Origin: Dipetalonema caudispina
Lineage: Eukaryota; Nematoda; Chromadorea; Rhabditida; Onchocercidae
Direction of reading: 5' to 3'
Length of the DNA: 58,095 bases
Assembly (NCBI GenBank): GCA_013365325.1
Contig: JABVXV010000366.1
Coordinates: 1 to 58,095, forward strand
Each line of letters begins with the position of its first letter. The stretch's first letter is position 1. This document shows positions 1-10,500 of this stretch, one piece after another. The notes beneath the pieces are model-generated. The model was not told the origin of the DNA and ran no database searches. It saw only the letters and a list, made by a program, of their open reading frames with translations. The translations under genes were made by a program, and so were the position numbers.

Positions 1-135
<135 letters not shown>

Positions 136-2505
136 GGATTATTGTAGTTATCAAAAATGTTATTATTTGTTTACAACTATTATCATTAAGCTATTCTTGT
201 TACTGTTATCTTTATCAAATTCATCATCGTAATCATCATTTACACTATCCTAATCATTGTTACCGTTACCAAACTATTTTTATCTTCATTGTCCGTATTA
301 TTCATATTATTATTACTCATGATAATGCTCTCCTTCTTTTCGATTATAATCATTATCATCTATACCTTTTTGCCGCTACTTTTTGTAGTCTTGCTAAATG
401 CTTTATCAACCTAAATCTTTTCTCTTTTGATAATTCATTAAAGTTTAGTATAATTAGTAGCTTTAATTGTTTCAGAAAATCATAGTATCTTACGTATCTT
501 ACTTCAAGTTCAACAAACAGACGAGATTAAACAGAAGAAAATGAAACATGAAATAGTAAGTACAACCATCATGCACTGGAGAACCTTTTTGGAAGAATGT
601 TTAACCTCTCTTTCTGATATAATAATTTTGTTTAAACAATGATAAGTAAAATAATAAGTAAAATAAGTGTGTGTATATATGAATTTTGCATGCAATATAT
701 TTTTTTTGTATGGCTTATTGACTTCTTTCTTCCTTTCAACGTTTTTTTTTTGAATTTAAACATCATTTTTTTTATCACCTTATTTTTGAATAGTTCAAAA
801 TTTTATTCATTATCACTGTTATTATTATTATTATTAAAATTTACTCATCTTCCTCAATTTCTACATTTCTTCATTGCATATTTTTTTTTTCCGATTGATA
901 AATGCTAGAAATAAATGATACTTAATATAGGAAATAATTTAAGAGAATATTTTTCAAATAGATTAAAAGGAAAAAATGGAAAAAAAAATAGTATATTATT
1001 CGCATTTATTCATATCAATAATAAACGATAGCATTTAGAACAGCAATTAATGATAGTAAAAGAAAAGAATTGATTAACATGGATGAAACTAACAAGTGAA
1101 AATTTCAACCAGTTATGCTGAAATTGTATCAACCCATAAAATAAAATGACAACCCACATTATACTGTACTATAGTCATTCTTCGTCATTTATCCATCTTC
1201 TATGGTCAATTATCACCGATAACACTTCTATGGTCAGTTATCACGGTCACTGATATTATCATCTTTTGCTAATCGCTTACCTTTCATAATCAATTGTCAC
1301 TAATAATTCATCTTCTACGATTAATTATCACTACTATATCGCTGCACAAAAAGGATATGTGTATCGTTATGAAAAACTTTAGTCATTTTAATCTTTCAAT
1401 TTATCACCACATTTAATCATTACTATTATCATTTCTTTTATCAACAATGTTGTTCATTTATTATGATATAGTCAACAAGAAAAAAAAAAAAAGAGCAATT
1501 AAACAATTCTTTTTATCATTAATTAAACTACTTTTCTTTTTTCCACTTAATTTGTTCAAATTTGCTTTAAAGTTTAGTGATTGATTGAGAGTCACACCCC
1601 TTTCATACTACTATTCCAACAGCTTCCCCTTTTCTCCTTCATCGATAATGTTTTTAAAGCTGGTAATGGTTGTGATATAGGAGGTATGTTGGCATTAGTT
1701 TAGAGCTATTTGTTTAAAACAAATAAGAAAGTAGTTTTAGTAAGTAAAAAAAAAAAAAAAAAAAGTGATAATTTAAGTTAAATTGATCCAATCAATCTTT
1801 CATTTTATTATTTCTATCATCCACTCTCGAAAATCGAATATTTTCGTTCAACATTGTAGATGAATGAATGTGAATGAGCAGTAATAGAAATAATAGGCTA
1901 TTTTGTTTCATTTTATCTCATTTTTTCAATTTTATTTTATTTTATCGTTTTTTTTTTTTTTTTTTTTAATCATTTATGCATTATTATTATTCGCAATTAA
2001 AATATCCTTTATGTATAAATAAGCATAATAGTATTCGTGAATTTATCAAATTGAACATTTCATTTCATTTTTTTTTTCCAACTTTTTTTCTAGAAAATTT
2101 TCCCTTCTTTTTTTTTTTTAAAAAAAAAAACATCTTAATGCTGATAGTGTTATTTTACCATTTCAAACAATTCATACAATTTAATGTTAATTTAATGCAT
2201 TTTCAATAAGTTTAAAGAAAATAATTAATCATCTGAAATGATTGCAAATATTAGCAAAAAATTAAACAATGTTAGCTTGTTAAATATAATTCTTAACTAA
2301 AGATAAAATGCAAATGTATCTTTCATTCCTTCAAAATTTCTTAACAATTAATTATTTTAACAATGATTTTTCTTCAAAAAAAAAAAAAAAAAAAAGTTCG
2401 CTTTTTACCTTAATAATACATCTAATTTATTGTTATGTATGGATGATTGAAAATTCTCATTTTGTAAAGTGCTATTACCGATAATCTTATGCCTTTTTCA
2501 AAATA
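136..2505. other. AT-rich intergenic stretch, no gene seen
   Basis: Long T and A runs and ATT/ATC-rich degenerate sequence. The short open frames here are Phe/Leu/Lys-rich and lie over homopolymers, so I do not call them genes. The only internal structure is a degenerate tandem repeat around 1190-1345. Confidence 0.6.
1190..1345. repeat. Degenerate tandem repeat, about 30-base unit
   Basis: The motif CTTCTATGGTCAATTATCAC occurs at about 1197, again as a close copy near 1226 (CTTCTATGGTCAGTTATCAC), and as weaker copies near 1285 and 1310 (AATCAATTGTCACTAATAAT, then CTTCTACGATTAATTATCAC). Eroded minisatellite. Confidence 0.55.
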
Positions 2506-3966
2506 ATGCTTCAGTTTGATTATGCCTGCAGGCATTTGAAACGATTTAGCGATATCTGCTGGTACAACAAGTATTTGTGGAAATCTGGACTGAAAAAAAG
2601 ACGCAACTGTTCGAAATTTTTTTGAAAGAAATTTAATTCCTAAAACTGTAAGCTATTCTGGTAGGATTCGCTAAAGGAAAACGAGTAATGGCAGAAAATA
2701 TCGCAAAACATGCCCGCTTCAATGATCAAAAAACCAGAAAGGTTATTGTTTTTTTCCAAACTTTCTTTTTTTTAGTTTAAATCCTGTTGCATAAATTATT
2801 CCAAAATCTTTTGTTCATTTTAAGAATTGAATTTTTACTCATTTTTAACTTGAATTCAATATAAATTCAGAGTTTTCTTAACTTCATGTTTCATTGCTAA
2901 TATCGTGAATATCGAGGAATGATAATTGTCACCCTTAAATTTTAGAAATATAGCTGAAGAATCCGTCCCAAACAATACATTAACTATGTAATAGTTAGGG
3001 ATGAATTATTGATTGATCCAAATGCATATTGATTTTAATATTTTCCGCAAAATTTAAAAGAAATTTCTAAACGTTGCGATTTGTGTAGTTCGAAAATTTC
3101 GAAACTAATCGATATTAGCATTTAATCTATTCCCTCCATCTGATTCAAATAATTGAAAATCAATTTCGTTGTAAGACTATGAAACTTTTCCGATATTTTT
3201 TTTTTTTTGTGCACCGAATATTATTTCAGTTTTTCGGACATTTCTAAAACCTAAAATTTTTTTATAAAATATTCAAAATCAAATCATCGCATGAAGGAGA
3301 GACGAAAAATCGAGTGGTGAAAAGGCCTTCTTTGATTCTTTAATTGATGTCTTTCCAATGATTTTCATTTATCCATTGAAGTGGGATAAATTTTATTTTT
3401 TTCATGGATTACCATATTTTAAGATTCATTCAAAGTATATACGTTTGGAATAATTTAATGAAATTATCAAATTGAAGCGTAACAATTCCGTGAAAAAGAT
3501 TCAATGGAAAGATCTGAAATTATTTCAAATTTTAAAATGATAATTATTTTTTTCGAAAAAAAAGTGTTTATACATTCAGATTATATGTTTATTATATACA
3601 TTTATAAACTTGAATGATATAATATGAAATTAATGGAATTGCAAATGGTGGTATAGATTCTTCTGAAATTTTTATCAATTTTAACTTATATGATTTCAAC
3701 TTTTTCCATCCTTTTATATGAAATAAAAGAGTTTCTTAAAAAAAAAAAAAAAAATTCAAAACTGAAATATATTTGCAAGTAAAAAAAAATCACTGGTTGA
3801 GACAACTAATCCAATCTAACAAACTTTCAGAAATATTCTATCATGAGAAATCTTTCAGCTAGAAATCCATAAAGTCGACAGGCTTAATCCGGAAATGTTA
3901 GTCGGACTATATAGCTCATATAGCTTGTTCCGATATGCACCAGCAGTGATGAGATTTAGGCATTAG
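2506..3966 (+). CDS. Candidate small basic protein, 99 aa, three exons, family not recognised
   Basis: Three stretches of balanced codon use join in frame: exon 1 2506-2608 (ATG CTT CAG..., ending T|GTTCGA), exon 2 2653-2741 (acceptor CTGTAAG, ending AGAAAG|GTTATT) and exon 3 3859-3966 (acceptor TCTTTCAG, stop TAG). The lengths 103+89+108 give exactly 100 codons. Introns are 44 and 1117 bases. The product is basic, with motifs KKRRN (about 30-34), GKRVMAENIAKHARF (about 42-56) and a C-terminal end LYSSYSLFRYAPAVMRFRH. No signal peptide or clear membrane helix is visible. I do not recognise the family; a basic mitochondrial or nucleic-acid-binding protein is possible but unsupported. Donor sites are not consensus and the start could lie in a further upstream exon. 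It lies about 1.4 kb upstream of the PPP1R14-like exons on the same strand. Confidence 0.45.
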
Positions 3967-4922
3967 CAAACAAATTTTGTAAATGCCAAACTGTTTCACT
4001 TCTATTTTTAATGAAATTTGTCGCAGTTAAGTTTGAAAATTTGCCCTTTAAGGGTTTTTTTTTTTTTTCATTTTAAGCTGGTACGATTTTAGATTTAATA
4101 GCATTTTACGACATTGCTGTAACGACAAAATCCCCTAAAAAATGTTGAATAGGAAAAAATAATTTAGTTTGTTTTGTTGCTCAGAATATCTTTCTATTTT
4201 CCTTCATATATTGGGAAAAAAAGCGAAAAAAAGATGTATTTTACCAATTTTTTTCAAGGAAAGTGAAAAAAGTTTGCACAAGGATGAGAGAAAAGACTTT
4301 TTTCACCTTTTTTTTTTACTCTCTTACCCTTTGTGTAAACTTTTTTTTGCCTTTCTTAAAAAAACTTCATTCTTTTTGAATAGACTTGCCATCATTTACT
4401 TCGTGACATTTCCTTTTTTCCTTTTTTTTGAAGGTTTGAAATTTGAAATTTGAAAAGTTTTTTCGATGATCTAAGGACAGGTACGTATTTTACTTCTAAA
4501 TGATTTTATATTGACGCATGAAAAAATTACAGTGTATTGATATGTTTGATTGTTGTTAGGTACAAAATAAAAAAAAAAAAAAAATTTGCTTTTATTATTG
4601 TAATTATTAAAACGAATGGAAAAAAAGAAAACAACAAAAATTTCAATAGAATGAAAAAAAAACGGATAAAAGTTTTTCTTTTTATTTGAAAATCAAAATT
4701 TAAGAGGGAATTTAATGGAAAAAATCTGTTAAGTTTTTAAAAATATTGCTTTTTCTGCAAAATATATGCAACTTAAAAATAATAAATTAATTTTAATAAT
4801 TTTTTTGTTTACGTACTCTATGATGTTTCCTGAAAGCAGGTTTAAAGTTTCAAATTTTATTTTGTGTAAAATTTCACTTTCATAACTTACATGCAGAAAA
4901 GAATTCTCGATTCCCTCTTCCA

Positions 4923-4956
<34 letters not shown>

Positions 4957-5334
4957 GTTTCAACACTTCTCATCAGTCAAATGTGTTTAAAAAAAAAAAT
5001 TTGGGAAGAAGTAAATGAAAATTTCTCCACTTCATAAGAAAATTGAGGACTAATTAAATGAATTTCATTTAGTGTATGTTTGATTATCAACAGTTTGTAT
5101 TATAAGTTACATTCACCAAAAAATAAAAAAAAAAAACTATTTGGAAAAATGAGAAAAGATAAAAAGAAAAAAAAAAGAACTAATTAGTTTAATAAACAAG
5201 GAGAAATTTATAAATAATTGCCTTCTTTTTCTACCTTTTTTTTTTTTTTTCTTTTGAATGTAATAAATTTTAAACTTCAACTAATGTTATTTAAATATTG
5301 CGAGAAATATATCAATTTTATGATTAATTTGCAG
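3967..5334. other. Intergenic or 5' leader region; (CT)n at 4924-4957
   Basis: AT-rich with A/T runs. The 94-codon open frame at 4169-4453 is Phe/Lys/Leu-rich and looks like homopolymer noise. A consensus-like splice donor, GGACAG|GTACGT, sits at about 4480 and could end a non-coding leader exon for the PPP1R14-like gene. A (CT)n microsatellite lies at 4924-4957. Confidence 0.4.
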
Positions 5335-6271
5335 ACAAATGAACGAAGCCGCATGCTAACAATGAAATACGGTAAACATCAAATGATGCTAATTAAAAAA
5401 CGAATGAATGTAGAAAGTTGGATTGATGATCAATTGAATGAGCTTTATAAAACGGCTACGGTGAAAATTTGTTTGAAAATTTTGTTAATAATAAAATGAA
5501 ATTTTAGTAGTTTTATTTTACTATGATTGGAATTTTGGAAATAGTACTCGCTCATTACTTTATATAAAATAGTTAATTCTTGAAATTAGCATAATTTCTT
5601 ATCAACTATTTTATTCTTTCACATCTCAATTGTATCAAATATTTGGGACAACAATACTTTTTTTTTTTTTTTTAAATGTTTGAAAATGTGAAAAAAGAGC
5701 AGTTAAAAATTAATTTTCGAAAAAAGATTATTGTCATTAAATTACAAATTATTAAGTACTATTGATGTGAGAAAGGATCATTTCTATGTCTCATTTCTTT
5801 TTTTTTTTGCATGGAATTTAAATAGAGTGAAAAAAAAAAAAGTAAAATATACAATTGAAGCATTCAATACTTTCTAATTAATTCAGGATAACATTGACAT
5901 TGATGTTGATGCAGTTCTCGATTTCAATACGGAATCGGAAAGGCGCCGTTATGTTATGGTAAATGATACAGATCAAATTTTTTCTTTTTTAAATTTTCAC
6001 ATTTTTTTTCCAAGATTTATTACAATAAAAGATGGAAGAGAGAGTGAGATTATTATACTGTGAAGCTATAAAAGCTTTTCAGAATTTGCAAATGATCAGT
6101 AGTGCTTAATAATAGGTTTACTAATTAACTTTTACTATTGTAAGCTTCCATATTGATGTAATTAAATAGCATCCATTTAAGGATCTATTACGAAAGACGC
6201 ATTGTCCGGCAACTGAACCTCAAATTCATGATTTCTTGGATCAATTAATGCAAAAATTGGACATGTTATGA
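5335..6271 (+). CDS. PPP1R14 (CPI-17/PHI-1)-like inhibitor of protein phosphatase 1
   Basis: Exons 5335-5460, 5887-5958 and 6170-6271 (TGA) join in phase 0. They encode the PPP1R14 domain in order: the inhibitory phospho-threonine loop (LTMKYGKH, matching VTVKYDR of the family), the helix NVESWIDDQLNELY (family: DVEKWIDGRLEELY), the acidic segment DIDVDAVLDFNTESERRRYV (family: EINIDELLELESEEERSRK) and the closing helix FLDQLMQKLDML (family: FIQELLAKLQGL). Known family members block the active site of protein phosphatase 1, including myosin phosphatase, when this Thr is phosphorylated. The first in-frame ATG is 5353, only two codons before the Thr, giving 93 residues against roughly 120-150 in vertebrates. 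Either the N-terminal tail is very short or a coding exon upstream of the acceptor at 5334 was not found. It faces the coiled-coil gene tail to tail, about 1.26 kb away. Confidence 0.88.
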
Positions 6272-7533
6272 TCTTAATTTCTTTATCGTATGGTTGTATA
6301 ATATAACTTATGAAAATGTTGCCAAAAAGTTTACCAACTCTATCAAGATAGAGATTATTTTTCTCTCAAAATTTGTTTGCTAAAATGATTTTCTACATAT
6401 AATTTACTGTTATGAACTATAGTCCTATAGTAATCGAAACAGTCTTAAAAGGTCATGTTACATACCTTTTATCTTGTAATAGATAATAATCTAGCAAAGG
6501 TCGATGAACTGAAGTAATGTCACAATATTTCATTTGTAATTCTTTCGATTTAATGCATACATACAATACTGAAAATTTTTATTTGAGCAGATTAAATGGA
6601 ACTTTTCGAAGACTTTGAAACTTTAACGTTCTGATCTTTTAAATTAGTAATAAGGATATATTTGTGAGTATTTGATGATGAATTATTTATGCATCAGCAA
6701 ATTTCTTCCTTAATGAAAAAAAAAAAAAAGAAAAAAATAAAATGTATTGTACTAATATTTCTATAGTTATTCCAAATATTCCGTTGTATCTTTGTAGTAT
6801 TTGCCAAGACAATTTGCCTAAATTCAAATTTCAAACTATTCTCGATATTATCCGAAATTTGACCTAAGAAGCATCTCATAATTAATCAAAAATGCAACGA
6901 AATATTTTTGTATAAACAAGTATGATTTGTCCTTTCCAATCATCCTTCTAATAATTATATCACTGGTGAATTAAGTATTTCATATTCTCTTTCAATGATA
7001 TATGCTATATCGAGCTCTTCAATCGAGTTTGTACGTTTCTGATCAGCACATCATACCAGGAATAATTTCAACTTCTCATGTAATTTTTATTTGAAAAATT
7101 TTGAGCACTGTTCGAGAAAAATAACTTTATTCAAAAGAAACAAACATGAAAATTTAATATGTTGTTAGAACAATTTCAAACTCAAACCATTTTAACAAAA
7201 AAATAATTCTGCCTTTCATAGAAAGCAAAGCTTGATTTCGCTTTTCACTATTAACGATACGATCCTAAAAGTACTTGCTTTAAGCAATCCATGTAATTAG
7301 GTAAAATATATAACGGATTTGAATTCAAATCAAATAAGCCAGCAATATTAAACTAATCACGATGAATGCTGAATAGCAAAATTGCAAACAAACGTAATGC
7401 AAAATTACATGTAGCATGCTAAAAGACACCAAAATCAAGAAACATATGGGATCAAATTTATTATAATCAGAAACTGCTGAAATATGTCAAGAAAAACAGA
7501 ATACTAGCTTAAGCATTTGCTTACCAAGTTCGT
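6272..7533. other. Convergent intergenic region (3' flanks of two genes)
   Basis: Non-coding, AT-rich, with fewer long homopolymers than the rest of the window, as expected for two facing 3' untranslated regions. No gene is seen on either strand. Confidence 0.6.
7457..7462 (-). promoter_or_regulatory. Polyadenylation signal AATAAA for the coiled-coil gene
   Basis: AATAAA on the minus strand, about 70 bases after the TAA stop at 7536-7534. It is the first canonical signal downstream of that gene. Confidence 0.55.
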
Positions 7534-10500
7534 TTAATCAAAATTGCTATCCAAATCATAAGCATCTTTCTTCTTCGCAAGTTTCAAATTGTCATTCACA
7601 GCAAGTGTCTCTGTCGCGGCCTGAATATATTCCCTTTTATTGTTTACCATTTACTGATTTTCACTCATATGAATAGAAGCAATATTAAATTAAAGCTACT
7701 CACTTTTTTCCCTTTCGGTCTTCCACGTTTCTTTGGTGTACCTTTCGCTGCATCATTATAAAATGAAGATTCATTCTTTCTGAAAGCGAAACCCATAGAC
7801 TTTTATCCAAGGTTAATGAACTCATTAAGATAAAACAGCTACAAAACTTTTATCGAAAAAAGATACTTCTGGAGCAGTGGAGTTGAGGCATACATCGGTT
7901 TGATAGTGCTCGCCGACACGTCACTATCGAAAAGTGTGAGCGCCAAATCGCTGGAAAAACCGCGACATAAATAATAAGTCCTTTAACGGTGTCGACTATG
8001 GCTTGATGAATAAATCTGACTAAACAAAAATTGACTTACTGGGCTGTTTTCTCCTCTCCCTGTTCTCGTTTTTTACGAATCTGACGACCTGTTTTTGACG
8101 GGCCTGACACAATTGACTGAGTGTTCGAAAGTGACAGATTCTTCTGTACGAGATCGTATCTCGACGTTTTATATTTCGTGGTGGGTTGTGCTAATTTCGA
8201 TTCTGAAAATAAAATTTCTGGTATTTGAGAGAACAGCATGTAATAAACTTTAAAGCTATTGCTCACGGAACTTCAATATTTGAAGGATACCTTCCTCCTT
8301 AGCGCTTGGTATCTGTATTTCTCCTCTTCCTTCACTTCTTTTATCAAAAAGAAACGGCTTTTTGATATGTGAGACAACAAAAGTTGAATTCACCTAAAAT
8401 TCAAGTAATTAATGAAAGTAAGGCAAGAAAAACACAAGAACTGGCAAGAATGTTTCACTTATTACTAATACAAACTTAAAAAAATATATATAGAATTTAA
8501 CAAACTTTCTCGTCCTCTGCAGATTTTTTTTTCGGAAGCAGTTTTCGAGGATCATTTTCCCGAACAACCATTTCTTCATCTCCAGGCTTCTCCGCCTTGA
8601 CATCCGTAACGCTTTTTTCGCTCTTCTCTACCTATTCATGAAAAAAAAGTGTTAGAATTTTGATGTTCCAACCTTTCTAATATCTGAACATTTCTTAGCA
8701 TTATTCATTCAAATCCAAAACAGTAGTACCAGAACTGTGTGACGCGCATATGAAAAAGCGAAGATTTAAACAATTCACCGATATTTATTAATCGAACGAA
8801 TTTCTAAAAAAAATGTACTACTTTCACAAATAGAACTAGAGAAGTGATCTAAGTAAATGTAATATAAAGTTCAAATCGAATTCTAAAAACATTGGAAATA
8901 ACCATATCAAATTCTGTTCCCTGTAGCTTTTGATCTGCTCCTCCTTGACTTGTCAACCCCTTTTTTAATAATTCATGTGTAGTTTCTGCACCACTTTGTC
9001 GAGATTTTTCATCTTTTTCAAAAGCACAACGTATAAGCATACCAACATCCTTGTTAACAGTTACTATCTTCAGCTGTCTATCCACTGCATTTCGTTGAGC
9101 CTTAAGGCGTCGTTCTTCCTCCTTTATAAATAAGTTTGCATGAAGTGAAAGTAATTCTTTCTGATTCATATCCTGAATTCAATAAAGTATGTTCACTACA
9201 AGCCAACTCACCCCGATCTTATGCTTCAATATCAGAATCTGTTCACTCATGCGTTTCATTTCCTTCATCAAAAATTCACGTTTCTTTGAAGCTTCTAGTT
9301 TACTCTCTTGAAATGCGCTTTTCATAGCTTTCATTTCAGAAAGCTGAAACATGAATTTATTGTAATCTATCAAGCTTAAATGTAGATAAATCCTCAAAAT
9401 ATTACTGCAACCACTTAGAAGATATTCTTCTGGAAATTTTTTCATCGTACCGTGAACGAAACGAACACCAAAGCCATTAAGCCGAAATAGTGATCTTTAA
9501 TCCATCCATACTCTGAATGAGAGATGGTAATAAGCACTTAGCCAAGTAGAAAAAATTTTTAAACTTGTGCATTGCGACGGCGATCTGCTTCGTCAAGTGC
9601 GAGTTCAAGTTGTACTTTCTCCTGCTTCAACTGTTCCAAATTCCGTTCCATTTCTTCGTTGATTTTCTTATGGGTCTCCCATTCTGATTTTTTATTGAGA
9701 TCATCGCGAGCTTGCTGAATCTTAACAATTTTTATAGTAAATATTATAAGTGATAAGGTAAGAATATATACATATACAAATAAATGCGTTGATAATATGA
9801 AGACCAAACTGAAAAAAAGTTTTCACTATTTACCTGCATAAGCTTTGCACTTTGCTTTTCACGTAAAGCCATCAAGATCGACTCTGTAGCACGTATATTG
9901 GCTTCGCCACTCTCCTGCGCATCGATTAGTAAAAGAAGTTACAAATTAAAACGAAAATAATGAAAAATAGATCTCGAAATCCAAAATAATTTTATATAAG
10001 AATCTATTTTTAGAACGTGTAATCATTGGAACCACCCGATTATTCCGTAATTTGCCATACAAGAGCGTTCATATGATCATACATAAACATTTAAAAGAAA
10101 CTTTGCAAACGTCATCCATCTGATTGGAAATGTTTAACTAACGGTGGTTTGAGGAAGAACACTCATAGACCTTAATTTCCTGAACTTTTTGTTCGTGTTT
10201 CTCGTGCTCAAATTTCATAATGTCCTCAAGTTCGGCTAATTTGTCCTTTATCGCATCTACTTCTCGTTGAATAGCTGCAGCATCCGCATTTTTCCTCGCA
10301 AAACATTCCTCGATTTTGTTCTATAATAGATATAAATGGAGAAAACTGGAAAAATTTCTTTTAAAAGTAGGAACTAGCAAAATAATACAGAGACTGCTGA
10401 AGAATAATGTGTCTTCAATTTCATTTCTAAATCTCACCAAGAAAAAAGAATAGATTATGCTCCACGTCATCCAAGTAAAATTATATAACACCAACCAATT

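Noticed and set aside
3300..3440. Open segment reading SGEKAFFDSLIDVF... on plus
   Set aside because: No start codon and no splice borders in a usable phase; it lies in the long intron of the 99-residue candidate and cannot be joined to it.
4169..4453. 94-codon plus-strand frame starting MFCCSEYL
   Set aside because: Mostly Phe/Lys/Leu from T/A runs, with no splice context or recognisable motif.
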